Notes: a model not told the origin generated them from the sequence alone. A stretch of 30,009 bases of DNA from CAZJDM01 sp964544765 (GCA_964544765.1 CAZJDM010000040.1:1-30009); one strand, 5' to 3'; positions 1 to 9,016 are shown, counted from the first letter of the stretch. A program made the numbers and translations.

Positions 1-1163
1 TGGATGCAGCATTAGAAACTATTAAAGATATTTTTGAATTGAATAATGATTTGAACGATGAACAGAGAGCCATTTGTGATGCGGTTCGTAAGTTTGTTGA
101 CCGTGAAGTAGTTCCTCAAATGACTGAAAATCAGGAACGAGGAATTTTTCCTAAGGATTTACTAAAGGGCGTGGCTGAACTAGGAATTTTAGAACTCATT
201 GTTGCTGGTGATCTTGATCCTATGACTTATGGTTTAGTGATGAGTGAACTAGAACGAGGCGGATCTACTATTCGTAGTTTAATCAGTGTTCAAGGGGCAT
301 TGGTAATATTTCCTTTTAAAGAGTTTGGATCAGAGGAGCAGAAGAAAACCTGGTTAGAACCATTGGGGAAGCTTGATGCCATAGGTTGCTTTGGCTTGAC
401 GGAACCGGATTTCGGTAGCAATCCAGGAGGAATGGTTACTAGAGCCGAGAAAATTGGCAATGAATACCGAATAAATGGCGCGAAGTGTTGGATAACCAAT
501 GGTACTATGGCTGATGTGGCTGTGATTTGGGCCAAGCTGGATGGAAAGATTCGTGGTTTTGTGGTTGAAACTGATAGACCGGGTTTTGAAGCCAGGTCAA
601 TGAAAGGTAAATGGAGTTTTCGAACCAGTGATACCGCGGAATTGTTTTTGGATAATGTAACCGTTCCAGAATCAGCGCTGTTACCAGGAGCCAAATCTTT
701 AGGTAGCGCTTTAAAATGCCTTAACAGCGCTCGGTATAGTATCGCCTGGGGAGTTATAGGAGCAGCTAAGGCTTGTTTAGAGGAAACAGTTCAATACTTG
801 TCTGATCGACCGCAGTTTGATAATAAACCTCTTACTAGTCATCAATTAATTCAGAATAAAATAGCTTGGATGGCGACAGAACTTACCTCAATGGAATTGA
901 TGGCCAAACGTCTAGCAGAATTAAAACTAACTAATAGGATGCAATATTATCATGTGTCAATGGCCAAAATGAACAATTGTCGTAAGGCTTTGGATATTGC
1001 GCGTACATGTAGAGAATTATTAGGGGCAAATGGTATACATAATGAGTATCTTACCGGTCGTTATATGTTGGATTTAGAGACGGTAGTTACTTATGAGGGT
1101 ACTGAGCATATACATTCTTTAATTTTGGGTGAAAAGTTAACTGGTATGAAGGCTTTTTCGTAA
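1..1163 (+). CDS. gcdH: Glutaryl-CoA dehydrogenase (acyl-CoA dehydrogenase family), 5' end at the window edge
   Basis: FAD enzyme that oxidises and probably decarboxylates glutaryl-CoA to crotonyl-CoA, the exit step of anaerobic benzoyl-CoA degradation. The first usable start inside the window is TTG at 39, and residues are numbered from it. The frame stays open to the left edge, and the residues just before it (D-I-F-E-L-N-N-D-L) align with the usual DPL-x-L-D-x-QL start of glutaryl-CoA dehydrogenases. The true start is therefore probably at or before the NTG codon whose last two bases are positions 1-2. Visible marks: GCFGLTEPDFGSNPGG (116-131) flavin/substrate region, WITNG (151-155), the LNSARYSIAWGV helix (228-239), and TYEGT (351-355) with catalytic Glu353. 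Arg79-Ser80, the glutarate-binding pair, is present. Glu72 and Tyr352, the positions tied to decarboxylation in the human enzyme (Glu87, Tyr369), are also kept. It is followed 73 bp later by had. Confidence 0.88.
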   Translation, partial: DAALETIKDIFELNNDLNDEQRAICDAVRKFVDREVVPQMTENQERGIFPKDLLKGVAELGILELIVAGDLDPMTYGLVMSELERGGSTIRSLISVQGALVIFPFKEFGSEEQKKTWLEPLGKLDAIGCFGLTEPDFGSNPGGMVTRAEKIGNEYRINGAKCWITNGTMADVAVIWAKLDGKIRGFVVETDRPGFEARSMKGKWSFRTSDTAELFLDNVTVPESALLPGAKSLGSALKCLNSARYSIAWGVIGAAKACLEETVQYLSDRPQFDNKPLTSHQLIQNKIAWMATELTSMELMAKRLAELKLTNRMQYYHVSMAKMNNCRKALDIARTCRELLGANGIHNEYLTGRYMLDLETVVTYEGTEHIHSLILGEKLTGMKAFS

Positions 1164-1236
1164 GGAGACGAATTTTATAATTTTATTAACACTATATACT
1201 TTATTCTTTAATAAGAGATTTACTTGGAGGTAAATA

Positions 1237-2295
1237 ATGAAGCCTATCAACGCGTACAATTATACTTTAGGTGAGCCGACTGAGCCGTTGGAAAGAAAAG
1301 AATTTACGATTAATGAAATTCAGGATGATCAGGTGGTGGTAGAAATTGCTGGATGTGGTTTGTGTCATACGGATCTTTCATTTTATATGGGGCAGGTTAA
1401 GACCAAAAAAGCTCCTATTACACTAGGACACGAAATAAGCGGCAGAGTGGTGGAAGCTGGAAAGTCGTATCAAGACTTGTTGGGAAAAAATGTTATTATA
1501 CCGGCGGTTCTGCCCTGTGGTGAATGCGATTTATGCAAACAAGAAAGAGACAATATTTGTCAGTTGCAACAAATGCCTGGTAATGATTTTGATGGAGGAT
1601 TCGCATCACATACGGTCGTGCCGGCCCGTCATCTTTGCGTCTTACCGGACGATTTAAAAGGAACTGATTTATGGCAATTATCAGTTGTTGCCGACGCTAT
1701 TACTACTCCTTATCAGTCTTTAAAAAGAAGTAATGTTAAAATAGGAGATTTGAGTATTGTTGTTGGGGTTGGTGGAATAGGAATCTATATGGTACAGCAC
1801 CTAAAAAACGCAGGTGCGCACGTAATAGCGATCGATATTGATGATAATAAGTTGGACCATGCTATTAAAATGGGAGCTAATACTACTATTAATTCTAAAA
1901 AACTATCAGAGCGGGATGTTAAAAAGGCAGTACGAACCATGGTTAAAGAAAAAGGATTTCCAACTAGCAGATGGAAAGTTTTTGAAACCAGTGGTACCAG
2001 CGCAGGTCAGAATGTCGCTTTTTCTTTGTTGTCTTTTGCGGGAACCTTGGGTGTAGTTGGTTTTACCATGGAAAAACTAAATGTTCGTTTGAGTAATATT
2101 ATGGCTTTTGATGCGGATGTTTTTGGTAATTGGGGTTGTAGACCACAATACTATCAAGATGTTGTACAGGATATATTTAACGGCAAAATCAATTTGCAAG
2201 ACAATGTAGAGAAGAGACCGTTGGATACAATTAATGAGGTTATCCCGATGGCTCTGGAACATAAATTAGATAAGCGAGTTGTTTTTGTGCCATAG
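1237..2295 (+). CDS. had: 6-hydroxycyclohex-1-ene-1-carbonyl-CoA dehydrogenase (zinc MDR family)
   Basis: Predicted NAD-dependent oxidation of 6-hydroxycyclohex-1-ene-1-carbonyl-CoA to the 6-oxo compound, after the Dch step. The 352-residue protein is a medium-chain zinc alcohol dehydrogenase. It has catalytic-zinc ligands in CGLCHTD (Cys43) and GHE (His65-Glu66), and four structural-zinc cysteines in CGECDLCKQERDNIC (94, 97, 100, 108). The Rossmann motif GVGGIG lies near 177-182, and an Asp in AIDIDD at the end of the second beta strand favours NAD over NADP. A GGAGG ribosome site lies 6 nt before the ATG. The fold alone would allow other alcohols. The specific call rests on its place directly before oah, dch and bcr, the same neighbours as in known benzoyl-CoA clusters. 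Confidence 0.86.
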   Translation: MKPINAYNYTLGEPTEPLERKEFTINEIQDDQVVVEIAGCGLCHTDLSFYMGQVKTKKAPITLGHEISGRVVEAGKSYQDLLGKNVIIPAVLPCGECDLCKQERDNICQLQQMPGNDFDGGFASHTVVPARHLCVLPDDLKGTDLWQLSVVADAITTPYQSLKRSNVKIGDLSIVVGVGGIGIYMVQHLKNAGAHVIAIDIDDNKLDHAIKMGANTTINSKKLSERDVKKAVRTMVKEKGFPTSRWKVFETSGTSAGQNVAFSLLSFAGTLGVVGFTMEKLNVRLSNIMAFDADVFGNWGCRPQYYQDVVQDIFNGKINLQDNVEKRPLDTINEVIPMALEHKLDKRVVFVP

Positions 2296-2326
2296 TGCGG
2301 ACTTCGTTCACAAGATGTAATTTTTA

Positions 2327-2376
2327 TTATCAGTTAAAGTAAATTTACTGATAACAGAAGACTGAAGACTGATAAC
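2327..2376. repeat. Short inverted and tandem repeats between had and oah
   Basis: TTATCAGT (2327-2334) is the reverse complement of ACTGATAA (2347-2354). ACTGATAAC recurs directly at 2347-2355 and 2368-2376, and GAAGACT is repeated twice in tandem at 2357-2370. No T-run follows the inverted repeat, so it is not a convincing terminator. It looks like slippage-type intergenic repeat DNA, possibly a weak operator. Confidence 0.5.
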
Positions 2377-2401
2377 TTTTTAAATCCTAGGAGTGTTTTT
2401 T

Positions 2402-3490
2402 ATGAAAAATCATCATTTAGTATCGGATACTCAATATCAAGAAATTTTGGTCGAGAAACGTCCATTGAAAGATAATAAAGGTAATGAAGTCGAGGGATTA
2501 TATAATTACTGGATTATGCTTAATAATCCAAAGCAATTTAATTCATATACTACTTCCGCAGTAAAGGAAGTAATTCTTGCTTTTAGACAAGCTTCTTGTG
2601 ATCGCTCAGCAGTTGCGGTGATTTTTACAGCAGTTGGTGATAAAGCTTTTTGTACAGGTGGTAATACCAAGGAATATGCTGAATATTATGCTGGCAATCC
2701 GCAAGAATATAAACAATACATGCGTCTTTTTAATGATATGGTAACCAATATATTAATCTGTGATAAACCGGTGATTAACAGAGTTAACGGCATGCGTATT
2801 GCCGGAGGTCAAGAAATTGGAATGGCCTGTGATTACACAATCGCGGCGGATACGGCTCGTTTTGGTCAAGCTGGACCTAAGCATGGCTCGGCACCTGACG
2901 GTGGATCAACGGACTTTTTACATCTATTTGTTGGAATTAATCATGCTATTGAATCTTGTACCTTGTGCGAACATTGGTCGGCTCATCGTAGTTTGCGACT
3001 TGGTTTAATAAATAAAGTAGTTCCGGTTTTAAAAGCTAGTGAAGATAAATATATACCTAATCCTTTTGTTCACTTAACTGAGGCAGATGAATGGGGTAAT
3101 TCACATTTTGGCGCTTTTAAAGTTGGTATAGATAAAGAAGAAGCCAAGCAAATAGCCAGTGATTGTGAAGTAGACTTAACTCTTTTAGATAAAGAAGTGG
3201 AGTCATTTGCTTACTCGTTAGCTTTAACTATGCCAGATTGTATGGCTAAGACTTTAGAATCGCTTCGCAAAAAGAAGTTGGAGCATTGGCAAAGAAATTC
3301 TGAAACTAATCGTTCTTGGTTGGCTCTTAATATGATGACCGAGGCGAGAGCGGGTTTTAGAGCCTTTAATGAAGGACCTAGAAATAATAGAGAGGTTGAT
3401 TTTCTTGAATTGAGAAGATCTTTAGCCAAAGCATCTCCATGGGATGAAGAGTTATTGAATAAAATCTTACCTAAGGCGGAGGATAGTTAG
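2402..3490 (+). CDS. oah: 6-oxocyclohex-1-ene-1-carbonyl-CoA hydrolase (ring-cleaving, BamA/Oah)
   Basis: Crotonase-fold hydrolase that adds water to 6-oxocyclohex-1-ene-1-carbonyl-CoA and then opens the ring to 3-hydroxypimeloyl-CoA. Family-typical stretches are all visible: FCTGGNTKEYAEYYAGNP, the oxyanion region RVNGMRIAGGQEIGMACDY, GQAGPKHGSAPDGGSTDFLH, and CEHWSAHRSLRLGLINKVVP. The length of 362 residues is close to usual BamA size (about 370-380). A GTG three codons upstream (2393) is in frame, but the AGGAG at 2388-2392 touches it. That site sits 9 nt before the ATG at 2402, which I therefore take as the start. BamA is the usual marker gene for anaerobic aromatic degradation, so this call is firm. 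Confidence 0.93.
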   Translation: MKNHHLVSDTQYQEILVEKRPLKDNKGNEVEGLYNYWIMLNNPKQFNSYTTSAVKEVILAFRQASCDRSAVAVIFTAVGDKAFCTGGNTKEYAEYYAGNPQEYKQYMRLFNDMVTNILICDKPVINRVNGMRIAGGQEIGMACDYTIAADTARFGQAGPKHGSAPDGGSTDFLHLFVGINHAIESCTLCEHWSAHRSLRLGLINKVVPVLKASEDKYIPNPFVHLTEADEWGNSHFGAFKVGIDKEEAKQIASDCEVDLTLLDKEVESFAYSLALTMPDCMAKTLESLRKKKLEHWQRNSETNRSWLALNMMTEARAGFRAFNEGPRNNREVDFLELRRSLAKASPWDEELLNKILPKAEDS

Positions 3491-3525
3491 AGATTCTACT
3501 GTACTGATGTAATGAGGAGAAAGCT

Positions 3526-4305
3526 ATGGCTTATGAATATATAAAAGTTAATGAAAGGTATGATAATCAAGTGGTAGATATTATACTAGGACCAGCGCCA
3601 GCTAATATCATTTCTGCCAAGTTAATGAGTGAACTTTCTAGTGAGATAAAACGAATTACAGCAGAGTCAACTTCGGTTAAAGCGATTGTTCTTTCAGGAG
3701 AAGGAAAGCATTTTAGCTTTGGCGCTAGTGTAGAGGAACATACTGCTGGAGTGGTAAATGATATGTTGCCAAAGTTTCATTCGCTAATATCAGAGGTTTT
3801 GAGCAGTGAAGTTCCGATTATTGCCAAAGTGAGCGGCATGTGCTTAGGTGGAGGATTTGAATTGGCTCTGGCTTGTAATATGGTTTTTTGTAACAAAAGA
3901 GCTTCTTTTGCCGTACCAGAGATCACACTAGGTGTTTTTCCACCTCCCGCTTGTGTATTATTGCCTATAAAGGTTTCAGGATCAGTAGCTTCGGAGATGA
4001 TTCTTACAGGACGAAACTTTACAGCTGAGCAACTAAAAAATTGGGGAATGGTTAACGGTGTGGCTGAAGAAGGTGATGTGAGTGAGATGTTAGATACTTT
4101 TATTGTGGAACATATTTTGCCCAAAAGCGCTTCTTCTATACGAATTGCTTGTAAAGCGGCCAGTATGGTTACTTATAATGAGTACCAAGCCTCTATAAAG
4201 CAGTTAGAGGATTTGTATTTGAAGGAGCTTATGTCTACTAAAGATGCTGTTGAGGGTATTAACTCATTTTTAGAAAAACGTTCCCCTAAATGGACCAACA
4301 GCTAA
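3526..4305 (+). CDS. dch: Cyclohexa-1,5-diene-1-carbonyl-CoA hydratase
   Basis: Crotonase-family enzyme of 259 residues that would hydrate the product of benzoyl-CoA reductase to 6-hydroxycyclohex-1-ene-1-carbonyl-CoA. Dch-like stretches are GPAPANIISAKLMSEL near the N-terminus, GKHFSFGASVEEH (about 66-78), the oxyanion loop SGMCLGGGFELALACN, and PEITLGVFPPPACVLLP. The ribosome site GAGGAGA precedes the ATG by 6 nt. It lies 35 bp after oah and directly before the reductase genes, which supports Dch rather than an ordinary enoyl-CoA hydratase. Residue-level proof of substrate is not available from sequence alone. Confidence 0.88.
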   Translation: MAYEYIKVNERYDNQVVDIILGPAPANIISAKLMSELSSEIKRITAESTSVKAIVLSGEGKHFSFGASVEEHTAGVVNDMLPKFHSLISEVLSSEVPIIAKVSGMCLGGGFELALACNMVFCNKRASFAVPEITLGVFPPPACVLLPIKVSGSVASEMILTGRNFTAEQLKNWGMVNGVAEEGDVSEMLDTFIVEHILPKSASSIRIACKAASMVTYNEYQASIKQLEDLYLKELMSTKDAVEGINSFLEKRSPKWTNS

Positions 4306-4385
4306 TGGGAAGTAAAGGAAAGTAGGGCAATAGTAAACGTGAAATAGACAGAACAGTATTTGTTAACGTAAAGAAAGGAAAATTG

Positions 4386-5546
4386 GTGAGTGTAAAAGAT
4401 ATAATTAACAAATGTCAGAACCTCTACAACGATCTGGAGCTGACCTATGTAAAAGATTGGAAAGACAAGAATAACGCTAAGGCTATTGGATTTATGCCGG
4501 TTTATATCCCCCGAGAAATAATTCATGCTGCTGGCATGCTGCCAGTTGGAATTATGGGTGCGGGCGATAATTTAGAGATTATTCGTGGTGATGCTTATTT
4601 TCAATCTTATATATGTCATATTCCTAGATCGACCATTGAATTGGGCCTTTCCGGTAAGTTGGATTGTCTGGATGGAATGTTGTTTCCCGCTATTTGCGAT
4701 GTCATACGTAATTTGAGTGGTATGTCCAAATTGATATTTAAAGATAAGTATATAAAGTACATGGATTTGCCTCAAAATTTTAAGGCAGAGATAGGCGGAG
4801 CTTTTTACTATGATGAGTTAAAAAATGTTTGTCATGATTTTGAACAATTGATCGGAAATAAGATTACCGATGATGCTCTTAGAAATTCTATTCAGCTTTA
4901 TAATCAGAATAAAAAAGTCATTGATCGGTTGTATGCTTTGCGTTCTCAGCATCCTCACGTAGTTTCCAGTTATGAGTTATATCTTTTATTACGCGCGTCC
5001 AATATTCTAGAGGTTTCCGAGCATACAGAATTAGTTGAGCAGTTTTTAACTGAGGTGGTCAAAGAAAAACATCATCAGATGGATAATATAAAAGTAGTAT
5101 TATCTGGATTGTTTTGTGAGCAGCCTCCGCTTGGTTTGATCAAAGCTATAGAGCAAAGTGGGTGTTACATCGTTGATGATGACTGGGTGTTAGTATCCAG
5201 ATATATTCAAAAGGATATTAAGGAGGATGGTAATCCTCTTAATTCATTAGTAGAAGCCTATTTACAAGACGGATCATGTACTGCTTCAAGGTATATTGAT
5301 GATCAACAAAAAGGAGAGTATTTAGTTGATTCAGTAAAAGCCAATAAAGCTGATGGAGTGATTTTTATTTCACCTAGTTTTTGCGATCCTGCTTTGCTTG
5401 ATCGTCCAATGTTACAGGTGGCTTTGTCAAAAGAAAACATACCCTTTACCTTTTTTAATTTTGCTGAGAATTCGGGTCAATTTCAAGTTATTAAGGAGCA
5501 GACGGGAACTTTTTCTGACTCTATTAAGTTGTGGGGTGAAGTATGA
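4386..5546 (+). CDS. bcrC: Benzoyl-CoA reductase subunit C (BcrC/BadD type)
   Basis: One of the two substrate-reducing subunits of class I benzoyl-CoA reductase, in the HgdB / 2-hydroxyacyl-CoA dehydratase family. Likely cluster-binding cysteines are in SYICHIP (Cys77), FPAICDVIRNLSG (Cys104) and SPSFCDP (Cys333), numbered from the GTG at 4386. A TTG directly before (4383) could also start the frame. The GGA of the ribosome site ends at 4379, leaving 3 nt to TTG but 6 nt to GTG, so GTG is preferred. The length of 386 residues matches BcrC. The gene ends in an ATGA overlap with bcrB, which indicates translational coupling. The subunit order C-B-A-D is that of Thauera bcr operons. Confidence 0.92.
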   Translation: MSVKDIINKCQNLYNDLELTYVKDWKDKNNAKAIGFMPVYIPREIIHAAGMLPVGIMGAGDNLEIIRGDAYFQSYICHIPRSTIELGLSGKLDCLDGMLFPAICDVIRNLSGMSKLIFKDKYIKYMDLPQNFKAEIGGAFYYDELKNVCHDFEQLIGNKITDDALRNSIQLYNQNKKVIDRLYALRSQHPHVVSSYELYLLLRASNILEVSEHTELVEQFLTEVVKEKHHQMDNIKVVLSGLFCEQPPLGLIKAIEQSGCYIVDDDWVLVSRYIQKDIKEDGNPLNSLVEAYLQDGSCTASRYIDDQQKGEYLVDSVKANKADGVIFISPSFCDPALLDRPMLQVALSKENIPFTFFNFAENSGQFQVIKEQTGTFSDSIKLWGEV

Positions 5547-6820
5547 GCAAGGCTAATATGGAATCGATACAAAAAGAAAAAAGCATGGTTTTGCAAAAGC
5601 AGATGATTGCCGGACATTTTGACAAATTATCCCATGCCAAAGAACTTAAAAAGAAGGTGGTTTATACTTTTGTCCCTGGGAACATCAATGAAATTATCTG
5701 GGCTATGGGAATGCTTCCCGTTCATCCAGAAATAAATGCTCTTCAATCTGGTATGCGTAAGAAAAGTGGTGAGTATATTTTAGAATCAGAAAAGATGGGG
5801 CATTCAGAAGATGTATGTACTTATGTAAAATGTGATATTGGGATGTTTAAAAAGGGTAATATTGGGCCTACCGGTAGTCAGTTGCCTCCTCCTGATCTGC
5901 TGTTATTAAGCTATACGGGGTGTTTTACCTTTTTAAAATGGTTTGAGTTATTAAGAGAAGAATACAATTGTCCTGTTGCGATGCTGCATGTTCCTTATCA
6001 AGGTGACGGTTCATATACACCAGGTATGCGTGATTATGTAGTCAAACAACTTCGTAATGAAGTTATTCCTTTGATGGAAAAAGTATCGGGAAATAAATTG
6101 GATGAGGATTTATTAAAAAATTATCTTGCTTCATCAGCGCGAGCTGAGGAGGATTTGGTGACAGTTTGGAAATCTGCCCAAAATCGTCCTTCTCCTATAG
6201 ATGCTTATTTTGGTGGAGTTTATTACGTTGGACCTATGTTTTCAGCTTTTAGGGGTTTGGAATCTTGTGAAGAATATTATGGCACCCTTCGCAAGGAAGT
6301 AGAGGAAAGGCTTGCTAAGAAACTAGGGCCAATTACTCCAGAGGGAGTAATAGAAAACGAAAAATTTCGTATTGTAACCGAAGGTCCTCCTAACTGGACC
6401 CATTTTAGAGAATTTTGGAAAATGTTTTATGAGGAGGGTGCTGTTATTGTTGATGCTACCTATAATAAAGTTGGTGGATTGTATTTAACCGGATTTCGTC
6501 ACGATCCTACTCGTCCTCTAGAAACCTTGGCTGAGTATTGTTTAGGCTGCTATACCAATTTAAGTCTTCCGGGTCGAATTGATTATTTGGAAAAATCAAT
6601 GAAAGAATTTGAGGCTGATGGTTTTTTAATTAATTCAATCAAGAGCTGCAATTCGTTTTCTGCTGGACAATTGTTAATGTTGCGTGAGGTAGAAGAGAGA
6701 ACGGGTAAAGCTGGGGGATTTATAGAATCTGACTTAGTGGATCCACGTTATTTTAGTGCTGCTAATATTAAAAACAGACTTGAATCATATTTTCAAATGG
6801 TTGAAGCAAGAAGATCTTAG
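5543..6820 (+). CDS. bcrB: Benzoyl-CoA reductase subunit B (BcrB/BadE type)
   Basis: Partner of BcrC in the module that reduces the aromatic ring of benzoyl-CoA. The 425-residue protein belongs to the HgdB-like family. Characteristic stretches are EIIWAMGMLPVHPE (50-63), DVCTYVKCDIGMF (90-102), LLSYTGCFTFLKWF (121-134) and INSIKSCNSFSAGQ near the C-terminus. Cys92, Cys127 and the KSC cysteine are the expected [4Fe-4S] ligands; Cys97 is an extra nearby cysteine. The start ATG overlaps the bcrC stop by 4 nt (ATGA), with a GGGGTGAAG ribosome site just before. It lies 8 nt upstream of bcrA, so the four subunits form one translational unit. Confidence 0.93.
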   Translation: MSKANMESIQKEKSMVLQKQMIAGHFDKLSHAKELKKKVVYTFVPGNINEIIWAMGMLPVHPEINALQSGMRKKSGEYILESEKMGHSEDVCTYVKCDIGMFKKGNIGPTGSQLPPPDLLLLSYTGCFTFLKWFELLREEYNCPVAMLHVPYQGDGSYTPGMRDYVVKQLRNEVIPLMEKVSGNKLDEDLLKNYLASSARAEEDLVTVWKSAQNRPSPIDAYFGGVYYVGPMFSAFRGLESCEEYYGTLRKEVEERLAKKLGPITPEGVIENEKFRIVTEGPPNWTHFREFWKMFYEEGAVIVDATYNKVGGLYLTGFRHDPTRPLETLAEYCLGCYTNLSLPGRIDYLEKSMKEFEADGFLINSIKSCNSFSAGQLLMLREVEERTGKAGGFIESDLVDPRYFSAANIKNRLESYFQMVEARRS

Positions 6821-6828
6821 GAGTAAAA

Positions 6829-8181
6829 ATGGACTGTTATATTGGTATAGACCTTGGGTCAACAACTACCAAAGCAATTTATTTAGATCAAAACGAACAA
6901 ATTCTAGGAAAAGGAATCACCAATTCAAGAAGTAATTACACCTTAGCTTGTGAAATTGCCGAAGAGGAAGCTGGTATCAATTCTCGGTTTGTTCTTCTGC
7001 GAAAAAGGCTAATGTCAATCTCTCAGGCTGATGTAGTTTCCAACTTAATGGATAATATATATTACAATTTTTTATATGCCGAGCATGTTAAGCAATTAAA
7101 GCAATTGAGAGAAACCTGTAAACAAATTGTGGATAAATGGCCAGATAGTAATCAGATAAAGGTATACCAACCGGTTTTAGATTCGATATTTGATGGAATG
7201 CAAGATGAAGCTGCCGTCATGTTTCGTCCAGGACAAACAGCTAGAAGTGATTTCTTTCGTGATATAGCATCAAGTCAGTATTTGAGTAATGCCGAGAAAG
7301 AAAGTATAAAACAATCATTGTCTTATGATCGTCTGACCGGCATTTATGATAGGGCAATCTTGTTGGTTGAAGGCAATAATTTTTCTCATTTTTTTAAAGA
7401 GTACTTGGACTATTCCTCAAATAAGACCTTGCAAAATCCTGCTTTTAAACCTTTTGAAACAGAGGTAAAAAGAGCCGTAGAATATGCCATGAATCTAGAA
7501 TTCAATGTTATTAATACCATAGGTACTGGTTATGGTCGTCAGACATTACCATTTCCTAAGCACCAAATTCGCTCTGAAATTCTTTGTCATGGATTGGGAG
7601 CTCATTATATGTTTCCAGATACAAGAACTGTCTTGGATATCGGGGGACAGGATACAAAAGCAATTCAGGTCGATGGAAGGGGAATCGTGACAAGTTTTCA
7701 AATGAATGATCGTTGCGCTGCTGGATGTGGTAGATATTTGGGCTATATTGCGGATGAGATGAGTATAGGTGTTCATGAATTAGGTCCCATGGCTCAAAAA
7801 TCTTGCAAACCAATTCGTATCAACTCAACCTGTACTGTTTTTGCTGGCGCAGAACTTCGCGAAAGACTGGCCCTAGGTGATAAAAGAGAAGATATACTCT
7901 TGGGTCTACATCGGGCGATTGTGTTAAGAGCAATGTCTCTTCTGGCTCGAAGCGGAGGTATTAAAAATGAGTTTACTTTCACCGGTGGTGTAGCTAAAAA
8001 TGCGGCGGTAGTGGATGCTCTTAATCAATTGGTACTTGAAAACTATGGTGAAGTCAAAACTAATATTAGCCCTGATAGTATTTATACAGGTGCTTTGGGT
8101 GCTTGTCTATTTGCCAAGAATGATAAACAGGGTGAGTTGGTAAATGTTGATCTAAGGAAACTTCGTAAAAAAAGAGCATGA
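6829..8181 (+). CDS. bcrA: Benzoyl-CoA reductase subunit A (ATPase/activator, BcrA/BadF type)
   Basis: One half of the ATP-hydrolysing electron-activation module that drives low-potential electrons from ferredoxin into BcrBC. ASKHA-fold motifs: phosphate loop IGIDLGSTTTK (5-15), DIGGQDTK (270-277) and the FTGGVAKN adenosine motif. Cys296 in DRCAAGCG and Cys335 in NSTCTVFAGAE are the expected ligands of the [4Fe-4S] cluster shared with BcrD. The 450-residue length, with a long helical insert between the phosphate loop and DIGGQD (about 40-250), separates BcrA from the shorter BcrD and HgdC-type activators. The ribosome site is AGGAG, 5 nt from the ATG. Confidence 0.93.
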   Translation: MDCYIGIDLGSTTTKAIYLDQNEQILGKGITNSRSNYTLACEIAEEEAGINSRFVLLRKRLMSISQADVVSNLMDNIYYNFLYAEHVKQLKQLRETCKQIVDKWPDSNQIKVYQPVLDSIFDGMQDEAAVMFRPGQTARSDFFRDIASSQYLSNAEKESIKQSLSYDRLTGIYDRAILLVEGNNFSHFFKEYLDYSSNKTLQNPAFKPFETEVKRAVEYAMNLEFNVINTIGTGYGRQTLPFPKHQIRSEILCHGLGAHYMFPDTRTVLDIGGQDTKAIQVDGRGIVTSFQMNDRCAAGCGRYLGYIADEMSIGVHELGPMAQKSCKPIRINSTCTVFAGAELRERLALGDKREDILLGLHRAIVLRAMSLLARSGGIKNEFTFTGGVAKNAAVVDALNQLVLENYGEVKTNISPDSIYTGALGACLFAKNDKQGELVNVDLRKLRKKRA

Positions 8182-8191
8182 GGGGGAATAA

Positions 8192-9016
8192 ATGCTTTAT
8201 ACTCTAGGTATAGATGTAGGGTGTAGTACTGTAAAATGTGTGGTCATGTCTTTTGATGATCAAGGTAGAAATGAAAAACTAGTTGCTACCCAAATTGATA
8301 AAATTCGCAAACGGAATGTCAAAGACGTTATAAATCAATCTTTTGAATTGGTGTTAGCTAAAAGTAAAGTTCCGGTGGATAATATTTCTTATATTGCTAC
8401 CACTGGTGAGGGTGAGTTGGTTAATTTTAGGCGAGGACATTTTTACTCCATGACAACTCACTCAAGAGGAGCTTTATTTTTAAACTCAGATACTCGGGCT
8501 GTTGTAGATATTGGTGCTCTTCATTCTAAGGCACTAATTATCGATGAAAGATCAAAGGTTCTAAGGCAACAAATGAGTTCTCAATGTGCAGCAGGTTCAG
8601 GGCAGTTTTTGGAAAACATTTCGCGTTATTTGGGAGTCAGTGTAGAGGATATAGGACAATTATCATTGCAGGCAGATAATCCTGAGCAGGTATCTGGAAT
8701 TTGCGCGGTGTTAGCTGAGACAGATGTTATTAATATGGTTAGTCGCGGTATCTCAGCGCCTAATATTCTTAAAGGTATACATATATCAATTGGTAAGAGG
8801 TTGATTAATCTATTGCGGATGATTAAGGCAGAAGGAACCGTTTTCATTACCGGTGGAATGGCCAATGATAAAGGTTTTATACAGGTTATGCAAGATTTGG
8901 CTAATAAAGCTAATTTAGAAGTAAAAATAATGGTACATGAAAATTCTGTTCATGCCGGAGCTATAGGAGCTGCTATTTGGGGAGCTTTTCGTCATGTGAG
9001 ATTAATTGATCAATAG
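8192..9016 (+). CDS. bcrD: Benzoyl-CoA reductase subunit D (ATPase/activator, BcrD/BadG type)
   Basis: Second half of the activation module, partner of BcrA. The 274-residue ASKHA-fold protein has LGIDVGCSTVK (5-15), DIGALHSK (106-113) where BcrA has DIGGQDTK, SSQCAAGSGQFLENI with Cys132, GICAVLAETDVINMVSRGIS with Cys171, and ITGGMA near the C-terminus. The DIGALH variant and the CAVLAETDVINMVSRGI stretch are typical of BcrD. It starts after GAGGGGG, 10 bp downstream of bcrA. No ferredoxin or 2-oxoacid:ferredoxin oxidoreductase follows it here, unlike in Thauera. Confidence 0.92.
   Translation: MLYTLGIDVGCSTVKCVVMSFDDQGRNEKLVATQIDKIRKRNVKDVINQSFELVLAKSKVPVDNISYIATTGEGELVNFRRGHFYSMTTHSRGALFLNSDTRAVVDIGALHSKALIIDERSKVLRQQMSSQCAAGSGQFLENISRYLGVSVEDIGQLSLQADNPEQVSGICAVLAETDVINMVSRGISAPNILKGIHISIGKRLINLLRMIKAEGTVFITGGMANDKGFIQVMQDLANKANLEVKIMVHENSVHAGAIGAAIWGAFRHVRLIDQ

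Noticed and set aside
290..694. 134-residue open frame on the - strand inside the glutaryl-CoA dehydrogenase gene
   Set aside because: It lies fully inside a gene with clear family motifs, has no domain of its own and is a reading-frame shadow. The same holds for other antisense frames, such as those inside dch (3777-4124) and rloA (25327-25659).
2393..2401. GTG start for the ring-opening hydrolase
   Set aside because: It overlaps the end of the AGGAG ribosome site, while the ATG at 2402 has normal spacing.
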